64,000 bases of DNA from Salinimicrobium soli (GTDB lineage Bacteria; Bacteroidota; Bacteroidia; Flavobacteriales; Flavobacteriaceae), in contig NZ_JBLUWW010000001.1 of NCBI RefSeq assembly GCF_048323655.1, positions 682,001 through 746,000 on the forward strand, given 5' to 3'. The number at the start of each line of letters is the position of its first letter. The first letter of the stretch is position 1. Made by a program: the position numbers and the translations under genes. Shown here one piece after another: positions 18,801-25,945 of the stretch. The notes under the pieces were generated by a model. That model was not told the DNA's origin. It searched no databases and worked only from the letters and a program-made list of their open reading frames with translations.

Positions 18801-19208
18801 AAAGGTTCCCACGTCCAGGTACATGTCCTGCGTTTTTTTGTCTCCTGTTCCATCCTTGGCCTTTACCAGAAAGCCGATCCTTGAGATTCCGTTGCGACTA
18901 TAGAATTCAGAAACTTTAAATGTAATAGTAAGCTTTCCATTCTGCTCAGTAAGTTTATGAGCTTCATTGGAACTGGTCCAGGTTCCATTATTGGGTGCAT
19001 CCTGTGAATTTCCGGCATTGTCGTAACTCCATGCCCACAAATAGGCGTCGCTCACCCCCCAGGTGCTAAGGTTGATACCGGAAAATGTAAGGGTGATAGT
19101 GTCGTCTTCTCCAAAAGGATTGGGAGTCACCTCTACCGAAGCCTGCTGTACCTGTGCGGTAGTCAGTTGTAACCCGAAAACTAGGAAAATAAGTGTAATA
19201 ATTCTCAT
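15843..19208 (-). CDS. Secreted multidomain GH13 alpha-amylase with T9SS sorting domain
   Basis: A 1121-residue glycoside hydrolase. Order: signal peptide (MRIITLIFLVFGLQLTTAQ), Ig-like N-terminal domains, an isoamylase-type N-domain (about 230-340), the GH13 barrel (about 370-800), a thrombospondin type 3-like calcium segment (DADEDGVVDANDLCPGTP, about 848), an Ig-like module, and a C-terminal T9SS type A domain (about 1040-1121, YYPNPTEGHLQVFV...KVIKNKG). GH13 motifs: DIVFNH, GFRWDLTKG (nucleophile Asp), VIFEHLGG (acid/base Glu), MESHDEERL. It should hydrolyse starch- or glycogen-like glucans at the cell surface. The frame stays open upstream into the tRNA gene, but 19208 is the first ATG giving a signal peptide, and a near-consensus box (TATTTTTC, 19235-19242) lies just upstream. 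Confidence 0.93.
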   Translation of the reverse strand: MRIITLIFLVFGLQLTTAQVQQASVEVTPNPFGEDDTITLTFSGINLSTWGVSDAYLWAWSYDNAGNSQDAPNNGTWTSSNEAHKLTEQNGKLTITFKVSEFYSRNGISRIGFLVKAKDGTGDKKTQDMYLDVGTFELTLNSPTADFTLLENNAALSISASSSTDALFELYVNEILVNSTTQLSKNYSFSLVVTEYSKIELKAIDGDDSQAEIFYAAPKPNVPQLALPAGMKDGINYDPATPAKATFVLYAPGKEVVHWIGSLNNWEIRDEYLMNYDPQTDRFWITLNNLPVNGDILYQYMVEFSINIADPYSHLILDPWNDQYISSDTFGGIPAYPSGKTDNAVTWFQTDTTPYNWSNTSFVKPEKEDLVIYELLLRDFDEDHSYQALIDRLDYLQSLGVNAIELMPVNEFDGNESWGYNPSFHMATDKYYGSPDMLKKLIDESHKRGIAVIADIVFNHATGQNPYFRLYNDSDGATSGSPSADSPFFNQSAKHAYNVFNDFNHQSDATQAYVKRIVQYWIEEFKFDGFRWDLTKGFTQNCSASNEGCTGSYQADRVAVLKQYADYQWAVDDDSYVIFEHLGGNTEETEWATYRLDEGKGIMLWSNLTGPYGEAAMGYNDGGKSNFDWASYKKRGWAEPRNVVYMESHDEERLMYKALQYGNSSGSYSVKELSTALDRMSLDAAFFFTIPGPKMVWQFGELGYDYSIDYNGRIGNKPIRWDYLNDPDRKDLLEAYSKLIELKLSEPIFETDNFTIDADDQNGIKTIHLSFASASNGEISEMVVVGNFGVTSRSATVQFQETGVWYDLFANNKKKYVTQQNTSLNLAPGEWHIFANEPSDVFPNDNPPDADEDGVVDANDLCPGTPFGTMVDVNGCEIFSLPANNFSVEVVGTSCNGEENGSINVESNDPSYTYLVSVDGESPVELNSGNNFSYTFQDLATGTYDVCFTVSGVDDFIQCYSVTVTEPGALSAFSNVNQADRKMTLELNGAQRYYVNLNGRKIVTDDNVITLDLKPGANQVEVTTDLFCQGSYFEQIFVSEDVIYYPNPTEGHLQVFVAGQDSEVMVEIFDSNGKLMNTISKSVPYNRVIELDVTQRSSGIYMIHLKGASVDKTFKVIKNKG

Positions 19209-19440
19209 CAATAGATTTTTATTTATAGGTGTCTGAAAAATAGTATTTCTGGTGCTTTTTCTGAAGCAGCCTTTTTGCCTGATCCATTTTGCCGGGGCAA
19301 ATATTCGCATTTTGGCAGTTGTGGCCAGAGCGCACAAAATACTAAAAAATCTGCTGTGCGGCCTTGGTGGAGGTGCAGAAAAATTCTCAACAATGAGGAG
19401 GATCTTCTTTCTATAAATTTCTTCGGAAGCTGAATAAAAG

Positions 19441-19472
19441 AAAAACCCCGTAGCGGTTGCTACAGGGTTTTT
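19441..19472 (-). terminator. Terminator after tRNA-Leu
   Basis: AAAAACCCcGTAGC and GCTACaGGGTTTTT form a strong stem around GGTT. It lies just 3' of the minus-strand tRNA gene. Confidence 0.8.
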
Positions 19473-19475
19473 AAG

Positions 19476-19557
19476 TACTCGAGGCGGGAATCGAACCCGC
19501 ACTTCCGAAGAAACTGGATTTTGAATCCAGCGCGTCTACCAGTTCCGCCACTCGAGC
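19476..19557 (-). tRNA. tRNA-Leu (anticodon CAA)
   Basis: A class II tRNA on the minus strand. Acceptor GCTCGAG pairs with CTCGAGT (one G-T pair), the D-arm is GCGGAACTGGTAGACGC, and the anticodon stem CTGGA/TCCAG carries loop TTCAAAA with anticodon CAA. A long variable arm (TTTCTTCGGAAGT) and the T-arm GCGGGTTCGATTCCCGC follow. CCA is not encoded. Confidence 0.95.
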
Positions 19558-19687
19558 AATGGACGGCAAAAGTATGAATTTTTTCGTTTTTGCAATTATT
19601 ATTTCAGAGATTTTTCATCTGCTTTTCCTGAAGTCGGATTTTCACAGAAAGCAGCCAGTATGAACCTTTTAGACCGAATTAAATTTC

Positions 19688-19695
19688 TAAATTTG
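19688..19695 (+). promoter_or_regulatory. Bacteroidota -7 promoter box, prs
   Basis: TAAATTTG matches TAnnTTTG exactly, 33 bp before the ATG at 19729. It lies inside the longer open frame that begins at 19660, showing that the upstream start is not used. Confidence 0.65.
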
Positions 19696-19728
19696 TATCG
19701 CAACTACAAACACCTAAACAACACAAAA

Positions 19729-20670
19729 ATGCCTGAGACAAGCACCGAAGCCAAAGTTTTTTCCTGTACCCAGAGCAGGGACCTCGCTGAAAAAATTGCT
19801 AAATCCTACGGAACCAAGTTGGGAAATGTAATTACCTCCACTTATAGTGACGGAGAATTCCAGCCTTCTTTTGAAGAGTCTGTTAGAGGATCCCGCGTCT
19901 TTATTATTGGTTCTACACATCCCGGTTCAGATCACTTGATGGAGCTACTGCTTATGCTGGATGCAGCAAAAAGGGCTTCTGCAAGGCACATTACGGCGGT
20001 TATCCCTTATTATGGATGGGCCAGACAGGACAGAAAGGATAAACCCCGGGTTCCTATCGCAGCTAAATTGATCGCTAAGATGCTGGAAACTGCAGGAGCT
20101 ACCAGGATCATAACCATGGACCTTCATGCCGATCAAATCCAGGGGTTCTTTGAAAAACCGGTCGATCATCTGTTTGCCTCCACCGTTTTTCTTCCCTACT
20201 TGAGAAGCCTGAAGCTTGATAATCTTACTATTGCCTCGCCAGATATGGGAGGTTCTAAAAGGGCTTATGCCTATTCAAAAACTATGGAAAGCGACGTGGT
20301 GATCTGTTATAAGCAGCGTGCAAAGGCCAACGTTATTTCACATATGGAACTCATTGGTAATGTGGAAGGGAAAAATGTGGTGTTGGTTGACGATATGGTA
20401 GATACGGCGGGAACTCTTACCAAAGCAGCCGATGTAATGATGGAAAGGGGCGCTCTTAGTGTTAGAGCTATTTGTACGCACCCGGTTCTTTCGGGAGCTG
20501 CTTACGACCGAATTGAAAATTCCAAATTGCTCGAATTGATCGTGACCGATTCTATTCCGCTGAAAGAGGAAAGCAGTAAAATAAGAGTAGTGACCTGTTC
20601 AGACCTTTTTGCCGATGTGATGAAGCGGGTGCACAACAACAGGTCTATCAGCTCAAAATTCATAATGTAA
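19729..20670 (+). CDS. prs: Ribose-phosphate pyrophosphokinase (PRPP synthetase)
   Basis: A 313-residue enzyme making PRPP from ribose-5-phosphate and ATP, feeding nucleotide, His and Trp synthesis. Motifs: SDGEFQPSFEESVRGSRVF (ATP-binding region), RQDRKDKPRVPIAAKL (flexible loop), DLHADQIQGFF, and the PRPP-binding VVLVDDMVDTAGTLTKAA. The start MPETSTEAKVFSCTQSRDLA is chosen because the promoter box at 19688 lies within the 23-codon extension. The extension (MNLLDRIKFLNLYRN) also has no family counterpart. A palindromic terminator-like repeat follows the stop. Confidence 0.96.
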   Translation: MPETSTEAKVFSCTQSRDLAEKIAKSYGTKLGNVITSTYSDGEFQPSFEESVRGSRVFIIGSTHPGSDHLMELLLMLDAAKRASARHITAVIPYYGWARQDRKDKPRVPIAAKLIAKMLETAGATRIITMDLHADQIQGFFEKPVDHLFASTVFLPYLRSLKLDNLTIASPDMGGSKRAYAYSKTMESDVVICYKQRAKANVISHMELIGNVEGKNVVLVDDMVDTAGTLTKAADVMMERGALSVRAICTHPVLSGAAYDRIENSKLLELIVTDSIPLKEESSKIRVVTCSDLFADVMKRVHNNRSISSKFIM

Positions 20671-20690
20671 TTTCTGAAGTTAGATCTTCA

Positions 20691-20710
20691 GAAGTACGAA
20701 GTACGAAGTA
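20691..20710. repeat. Heptamer direct repeat GAAGTAC
   Basis: Two full copies of GAAGTAC and a third partial one (GAAGTA) in tandem just after prs. They overlap the end of a small hairpin CTGAAG/CTTCAG (20674-20691). Confidence 0.7.
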
Positions 20711-20711
20711 T

Positions 20712-20752
20712 ATAAGGGCTCAAAAATGGCATTTTTGAGCCCTTATTTTTTG
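20712..20752 (+). terminator. Palindrome of the CAAAAATGnCATTTTTG family, acting as prs terminator
   Basis: Perfect 17-bp arms around one central base (20712-20746; core GGGCTCAAAAATG-g-CATTTTTGAGCCC), followed directly by a T-run. Of all the family copies this one has the clearest rho-independent terminator form. Confidence 0.75.
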
Positions 20753-20835
20753 AAGCGGTCTTTCCGGCAGGGGAATTGTCTGATTTTCAGTAGAAATATT
20801 TAGGCTGTAAGTTTTAATACTTAAGAAAAAGGGAT

Positions 20836-20843
20836 TACTTTTG
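20836..20843 (+). promoter_or_regulatory. Bacteroidota -7 promoter box, rplY
   Basis: TACTTTTG matches TAnnTTTG exactly, 20 bp before the rplY ATG. Confidence 0.65.
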
Positions 20844-20863
20844 CAGCCTAAAAATTTTTTACA

Positions 20864-21502
20864 ATGAAATCAATTACGATCAACGGATCTAAAAGAGAAA
20901 GCGTAGGCAAGAAAGCTACAAAAGCCTTACGTAATGCTGGACAGGTTCCTTGCGTACTATACGGGGGAGATCAGCCATTACATTTTGCAGCAGACGAGAT
21001 TGCCTTTAAAAACTTAGTGTATACGCCAGACGTACACACTGTAGTTATTAAATTGAAAGACGGAGGAGAGTACAATGCTGTTCTTCAGGACATCCAGTTC
21101 CACCCTGTAACCGATGCAATTTTGCACATTGATTTCTATGAGATCTTCGAAGATAAGGAGATCTCTATGGAAATTCCGGTTCACACTACCGGTGTGGCAC
21201 GTGGTGTTAAGAACGGTGGGGTATTGAGATTCAACCTTCGTCGTATGAGAGTTAAAGGTCTTCCAGGAAATCTTCCAGATTTTATCGAGGCTGATATCAC
21301 TCCGCTTAAGATTGGTAACAAATTGTATGTTACTGCTCTTCAGAGTGAAAACTACAAGATCATGCACCCGGATAACACCGTGGTTTGTCAGGTTAGAACT
21401 TCCCGTAATGTTGTTGCTCTTGATGAAGAGGAAGAAGAAGGAGAAGAAACAGCTGCAGACGAAGTACCGGCAACTGAAGTTAAAGAAAACGAGAACGAAT
21501 AG
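20864..21502 (+). CDS. rplY: 50S ribosomal protein L25/general stress protein Ctc
   Basis: A 212-residue 5S rRNA-binding ribosomal protein of the long Ctc type. The N-terminal L25 domain (residues 1-90) includes SKRESVGKKATKALRNAGQVPCVLYGG and HPVTDAILHIDFYEI. The C-terminal Ctc domain follows, ending in a very acidic tail (DEEEEEGEETAADEV...KENENE). Acidic tails are common in Bacteroidota L25. It has its own promoter box and a strong terminator directly after it. Confidence 0.95.
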   Translation: MKSITINGSKRESVGKKATKALRNAGQVPCVLYGGDQPLHFAADEIAFKNLVYTPDVHTVVIKLKDGGEYNAVLQDIQFHPVTDAILHIDFYEIFEDKEISMEIPVHTTGVARGVKNGGVLRFNLRRMRVKGLPGNLPDFIEADITPLKIGNKLYVTALQSENYKIMHPDNTVVCQVRTSRNVVALDEEEEEGEETAADEVPATEVKENENE

Positions 21503-21524
21503 ATCAATTATAGTTTTCGATCAT

Positions 21525-21554
21525 AAAAGCATCCCGGTTTCGGGATGCTTTTTT
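21525..21554 (+). terminator. Rho-independent terminator after rplY
   Basis: AAAAGCATCCCG and CGGGATGCTTTT form a 12-bp stem with loop GTTT and a T-run. It would end rplY and separates it from pth. Confidence 0.9.
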
Positions 21555-21574
21555 ATTTTTACCAAAACGAAACT

Positions 21575-22198
21575 ATGCTTTCTTTCTTCGGAAGACTGAT
21601 TGGAAAAGAGAAAAAAGAAGAAATTCCCCCTATGAAGAAGTTTCTGATCGTTGGGCTTGGAAATATTGGCCCCAAATATCATCATACCCGACACAACATT
21701 GGATTCAAGGTGCTGGACTACCTGGCGCAGCAGGAAGATCTCAGCTTTGAGACCCAAAAACTGGGCGATATCGCCACATATAAATTCAAAGGCCGCACTT
21801 TTATTTTGCTGAAGCCGAGCACCTATATGAATTTAAGTGGGAAAGCCGTGAATTACTGGCTGCAAAAAGAGAAAGTGCCACTGGAGAATCTGCTGGTGAT
21901 CACTGATGATCTCAACCTTCCTTTTGGAACCATAAGGGTAAAGACCAAAGGAAGCGATGGTGGCCACAACGGGCTGAAAGATATTCAGGCGCAATTGGGT
22001 ACCACCAACTATAACAGGTTCCGTTTCGGGATCAGTGATGAATTCTCTAAAGGCCGGCAGGTAGATTATGTGCTGGGCGAGTGGGATGAGGAAGAGGAAA
22101 AGAACCTGCCCGAGCGGTTGAAGAAATCTGTAGAGCTTATAAAATCTTTTGGCACTGCAGGAATTAACAATACAATGAATACCTTTAACGGAAAATAA
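21575..22198 (+). CDS. pth: Peptidyl-tRNA hydrolase
   Basis: A 207-residue enzyme that frees tRNA from peptidyl-tRNA lost by ribosomes. Motifs: FLIVGLGNIGPKYHHTRHNIGF (catalytic His in TRHNIGF), STYMNLSGKAVNYW, ITDDLNLPFGTIRVK and GGHNGLKDI. The core begins at MKKFLIVGLGN (ATG 21632). The upstream ATG at 21575 adds MLSFFGRLIGKEKKEEIPP, a basic extension of a type I have seen in flavobacterial Pth. A still earlier start (21545) falls in the rplY terminator and is rejected. ribF follows after 9 bp. Confidence 0.93.
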   Translation: MLSFFGRLIGKEKKEEIPPMKKFLIVGLGNIGPKYHHTRHNIGFKVLDYLAQQEDLSFETQKLGDIATYKFKGRTFILLKPSTYMNLSGKAVNYWLQKEKVPLENLLVITDDLNLPFGTIRVKTKGSDGGHNGLKDIQAQLGTTNYNRFRFGISDEFSKGRQVDYVLGEWDEEEEKNLPERLKKSVELIKSFGTAGINNTMNTFNGK

Positions 22199-22207
22199 GC
22201 AGTTGTC

Positions 22208-23146
22208 TTGAAAGAACACAAAGGAGCTTACGCTTTTAACAGTGACCATCACACCGTTGTTACTATTGGCACATTTGACGGAGTGCATGTGGGTCATCAA
22301 AAGATAATTGAAAGGCTGGTAAATACAGCCAAAATGAGCAACCTCGAGTCTGCTATACTTACTTTTTTTCCGCATCCAAGGATGGTGTTGCAGAAGGATG
22401 CCGATATTAAACTCATTAATACCATAGATGAACGCAGGGAGATCCTTGAAAAAAGTGGCGTAGACCACCTTATCATTCATCCTTTTACCCAGCAATTCTC
22501 AAGGCTAACCGCACGCGAATTTGTAAGGGACATCCTGGTGAATAAGTTGAGAGCCAAAAAGATCATTATTGGATATGATCACAGGTTTGGCCGCAATCGC
22601 ACTGCAGATATTCACGACCTTCGGAAATTTGGGATTGAATACGGGTTTGATGTGGAAGAGATCTCCAAACAGGACATCGAGGAAGTGGCGGTGAGTTCTA
22701 CCAAGATCAGGAAGGCGTTGCTCGAAGGGCAGGTGGAAAAAGCGAACCGGTACTTGAGTTATCCCTTCGCTTTAGCCGGAACTGTGGTGGAAGGAAGAGG
22801 CCTGGGGAAGGAATTCAATTATCCTACTGCTAATCTGGAAGTAAAAGAAGAATATAAGCTTATCCCTAAGAATGGTGTGTATGTGGTACGCACAGAGATA
22901 GAGGGTATTCCTGTTTTTGGAATGATGAATATTGGCACCAACCCAACGGTTGGCGGAACAAAAAAGACCATTGAAACTCACTTTTTTGATCTGGAAATGG
23001 ATCTTTACGGCAGGTATCTCAGTATTCAGCTACTCACCCGCATCAGGGATGAGAAGAAGTTTGAGACCATTGAAGGCCTTAAGACCGCTATGAAACAGGA
23101 TGAAGCTTTCAGCAGGCAGTATATACGGGATAATTATGCTCAATAA
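22208..23146 (+). CDS. ribF: Bifunctional riboflavin kinase/FAD synthetase
   Basis: A 312-residue enzyme converting riboflavin to FMN and then FAD. The N-terminal nucleotidyltransferase has TIGTFDGVHVGHQKI, FVRDILVNKLRAKKIIIGYDH and VSSTKIRKALLEG. The C-terminal flavokinase has GRGLGKEFNYPTANL, KNGVYVV and FGMMNIGTNPTV. The start is TTG at 22208: the upstream in-frame codons are GTC, GTT, GCA, then the pth stop, and no ATG occurs before the catalytic motif. It is close behind pth and overlaps the HTTM gene. Confidence 0.94.
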   Translation: MKEHKGAYAFNSDHHTVVTIGTFDGVHVGHQKIIERLVNTAKMSNLESAILTFFPHPRMVLQKDADIKLINTIDERREILEKSGVDHLIIHPFTQQFSRLTAREFVRDILVNKLRAKKIIIGYDHRFGRNRTADIHDLRKFGIEYGFDVEEISKQDIEEVAVSSTKIRKALLEGQVEKANRYLSYPFALAGTVVEGRGLGKEFNYPTANLEVKEEYKLIPKNGVYVVRTEIEGIPVFGMMNIGTNPTVGGTKKTIETHFFDLEMDLYGRYLSIQLLTRIRDEKKFETIEGLKTAMKQDEAFSRQYIRDNYAQ

Positions 23147-24455
23147 ATGGCTTTTTAAACAAATTGATAATTCGGCCCTGGTCGTTTTCAGGATCATTTT
23201 TGGAGCCCTTTTAGCCATAGAGGCCTTTGGGGCTATTTTTTCCGGATGGATCAAAAGAGTCCTTCTCGAACCCAATTTCACCTTTAATTTTATCGGATTC
23301 GAATTTCTGCAACCGCTTCCCGGTAACGGGATGCTTTGGTATTACGCGGTAATGGGACTGGCGGGAGTATTTGTTATGATCGGTTTTAAATACCGCATCA
23401 GTATCTCCGTTTATACAGTGATGTGGGCATCAGTCTACCTCATGCAAAAATCCTCATACAACAACCACTACTACTTATTGATGTTGTTGTGCTTTTTAAT
23501 GATCCTCTTGCCGGCTCACCGATATGCCTCAGTTGATGCCCGGATGAATCCTGAAATAAAGAAGACGCACATGCCTCAATGGGTATGGCTGCTGCTTGTG
23601 CTTCAAATGTGGATCGTTTACACCTACGCGGCTATTGCCAAGTTATACCCGGACTGGTGGGATGCAACTTTACCGGGGCTTCTCATGCGTGCGCGGCATC
23701 ATTACTGGCTGGTGGGTGATTTCCTACAGCAGCAGTGGGTGCACTACAGCATTGCCTACTTCGGATTCTTTTTTGACCTCCTGATCATTCCGTTGTTGCT
23801 CTGGAAGCGCACCCGGATTTTCGCCTTTTTGGCTGCCGTCTTTTTTCACCTGTTCAACAGTTTTATTTTCCACATTGGGATCTTTCCTTACCTGGCGCTG
23901 GCTTTCACTTTATTCTTTTTCCCTTCGGAAAAGATCAACCGGCTTTTTCTGTGGAAGAAGCCATATTATTCAGAAGGCGAAATTATCGTTCCGCGACACC
24001 GGATACTGTTGATTTCCTTTTTGGGAATCTGGTTTGTGGTACAGATAGCACTTCCCGTAAGACATTGGTTCTTTCAGGATGATGTGCTGTGGACAGAGGA
24101 AGGGCACAGGCTGAGCTGGCGTATGATGCTGAGGTCTAAGGGCGGAGTAATTCAATTTAAGGTGGTGGACAAAGAGAAGCGCAGGGATACCATTTTTGTC
24201 AATCTTGAGGATTACTTATCGACCAAGCAATTACGCTCCTTACCTGCAAAGCCTGATCTTATCTGGCAATTCGCACAAAGACTGGAAAAAGAATATGCCG
24301 AAAAAGGTAAAAAAATAGAGGTCTATGTTGACAGCAAAGTAAGCATCAACGGGAGACCTTATCAGCCGTATATTGACCCTTCGGTTGACCTGGCTGCTGA
24401 AAAATGGCGTCATTTTAGCCATTCCCCCTGGATTTTGCCTTCTTCCATGGAATAA
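23136..24455 (+). CDS. HTTM domain (vitamin K carboxylase-like) membrane protein
   Basis: A 439-residue protein with several hydrophobic helices and HTTM-domain segments (SALVVFRIIFGALLAIEAFG, SSYNNHYYLLMLLCFLMILLP, TYAAIAKLYPDWWDATLP), followed by a soluble C-terminal part of about 130 residues. Bacterial HTTM proteins resemble vitamin K-dependent gamma-carboxylase but their substrate is generally unknown. ATG at 23136 (MLNKWLFKQIDNSALV) is preferred; it overlaps the ribF end by 11 bp. An in-frame ATG at 23100 lies deeper inside ribF. Confidence 0.82.
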   Translation: MLNKWLFKQIDNSALVVFRIIFGALLAIEAFGAIFSGWIKRVLLEPNFTFNFIGFEFLQPLPGNGMLWYYAVMGLAGVFVMIGFKYRISISVYTVMWASVYLMQKSSYNNHYYLLMLLCFLMILLPAHRYASVDARMNPEIKKTHMPQWVWLLLVLQMWIVYTYAAIAKLYPDWWDATLPGLLMRARHHYWLVGDFLQQQWVHYSIAYFGFFFDLLIIPLLLWKRTRIFAFLAAVFFHLFNSFIFHIGIFPYLALAFTLFFFPSEKINRLFLWKKPYYSEGEIIVPRHRILLISFLGIWFVVQIALPVRHWFFQDDVLWTEEGHRLSWRMMLRSKGGVIQFKVVDKEKRRDTIFVNLEDYLSTKQLRSLPAKPDLIWQFAQRLEKEYAEKGKKIEVYVDSKVSINGRPYQPYIDPSVDLAAEKWRHFSHSPWILPSSME

Positions 24456-24471
24456 AGTACAGGGCTTTTGT

Positions 24472-24479
24472 TATTTTTG
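24472..24479 (+). promoter_or_regulatory. Bacteroidota -7 promoter box, serS
   Basis: TATTTTTG matches TAnnTTTG exactly, 50 bp before the serS ATG. Confidence 0.6.
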
Positions 24480-24529
24480 TGCCTTAAGCTGAAAATTCAC
24501 TTCAGTAAACCTTCAAAAAACAGGATTTT

Positions 24530-25801
24530 ATGTTACAGGTAGCCAATATTCGGGCGAATAAAGAGGCATATATTGAGGCCTTAAAAAAGAGAAATTTTGA
24601 TGCTTCTCAGATCTTTTCCGAAGTGCTGGAACTGGATGAGACAAGGCGCGCGACTCAAACCGAACTGGATGAGACCCTGGCCGAATCAAATAAACTTTCC
24701 AAGGAGATAGGAATGTTGTTCAAGACCGGTGAACATCAAAAGGCGAACCGTTTAAAGGAACAGACATCAGAACTCAAGGAGAATTCTAAAGTGCTGGCTG
24801 AAAAATTGGCTGAGACCACGGCTGCCATGAACAGGCACCTGTACAATATTCCCAATATTCCGAATGAGATAGTGCCTGCGGGTGCTTCCGAAGAAGATAA
24901 CGAGGAGGTCTATAAAGAAGGGGAGGTGCCGCAACTGGAGAAAGATGCGCTGCCTCACTGGGAACTTGCCAAAAAATACGATATCATTGATTTTGAACTC
25001 GGGAATAAGATCACGGGAGCAGGTTTTCCGGTATATAAAGGCAAAGGTGCCCGCTTACAACGCGCCCTGATCGCCTATTTCCTCGACAGAAACGTGGAAG
25101 TGGGGTATACCGAATACCAAATGCCGCTGATGGTGAATGAGGCTTCCGGGTATGGAACAGGACAGCTGCCTGATAAAGAAGGCCAGATGTACCATGTTAC
25201 CGAAGATAACCTGTACCTGATACCTACTGCTGAAGTACCGGTGACCAACATGTACCGGGATGAATTACTCTCTGAAGCTGATCTTCCAATTGCCTGCACA
25301 GGATATACGCCATGTTTCAGAAGAGAGGCCGGATCTTACGGGGCACATGTAAGAGGTCTTAACCGCCTTCACCAGTTCGATAAAGTAGAGATCGTGCGTA
25401 TCGAGAAACCGGAAGATTCCTATGCTGCACTGGATACTATGGTAGAGCACGTCAAGAATATCCTGCGGGAGTTGAAATTGCCTTACCGCATTCTGAGACT
25501 TTGTGGCGGAGACCTTGGTTTTACTTCGGCGCTCACCTATGATTTTGAAGTGTTTTCCACTGCACAGGATCGCTGGCTGGAAATAAGTTCAGTTTCTAAT
25601 TTTGAGACCTTCCAGGCGAACCGTCTTAAGCTGCGCTACAAAACTGCAGACGGTAAAAAACAATTGGCCCATACCCTCAACGGAAGTTCTTTGGCCCTGC
25701 CTCGCGTTTTAGCGGGTATCCTGGAGAACTACCAAACTCCGGAAGGGATCAGGGTTCCGGAAGTACTGGTGCCGTATACCGGCTTTGATCTGATCAATTA
25801 A
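24530..25801 (+). CDS. serS: Seryl-tRNA synthetase
   Basis: A 423-residue class II synthetase charging tRNA-Ser. The N-terminal antiparallel coiled coil (about residues 25-105, ETRRATQTELDETLAESNKLS...) grips the tRNA long arm. The catalytic core has the TXE loop (LIPTAEVPVTNMYRDE), motif 2 (PCFRREAGSYG) and motif 3 (NGSSLALPRVLAGILENYQ). It has its own promoter box and a terminator beyond its stop. Length is normal. Confidence 0.97.
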   Translation: MLQVANIRANKEAYIEALKKRNFDASQIFSEVLELDETRRATQTELDETLAESNKLSKEIGMLFKTGEHQKANRLKEQTSELKENSKVLAEKLAETTAAMNRHLYNIPNIPNEIVPAGASEEDNEEVYKEGEVPQLEKDALPHWELAKKYDIIDFELGNKITGAGFPVYKGKGARLQRALIAYFLDRNVEVGYTEYQMPLMVNEASGYGTGQLPDKEGQMYHVTEDNLYLIPTAEVPVTNMYRDELLSEADLPIACTGYTPCFRREAGSYGAHVRGLNRLHQFDKVEIVRIEKPEDSYAALDTMVEHVKNILRELKLPYRILRLCGGDLGFTSALTYDFEVFSTAQDRWLEISSVSNFETFQANRLKLRYKTADGKKQLAHTLNGSSLALPRVLAGILENYQTPEGIRVPEVLVPYTGFDLIN

Positions 25802-25822
25802 TAATTGAATCTTAAAGATAGT

Positions 25823-25858
25823 GACCTCACCCGGCTTGCGCCGCAGTGAGGTCTTTTT
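25823..25858 (+). terminator. serS terminator, GACCTCAC/GTGAGGTC family with inner hairpin
   Basis: GACCTCAC pairs with GTGAGGTC, enclosing a second hairpin CGGC-ttgc-GCCG, and is followed by TTTTT. It shares outer arms with elements at 47270, 55837, 56867 and 60306. Confidence 0.8.
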
Positions 25859-25945
25859 GCTTTTTAGACAGCCATTTTTGGCAGAATAATAAGCTCAGCT
25901 TCAACATGTAAAGTGCAAATCCTTATCTTTATGAAAAATAGTTGC

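Noticed and set aside
19209..19502. N-terminal extension of the amylase reading frame
   Set aside because: The extension runs through the tRNA-Leu terminator and part of the tRNA gene, and 19208 gives a proper signal peptide.
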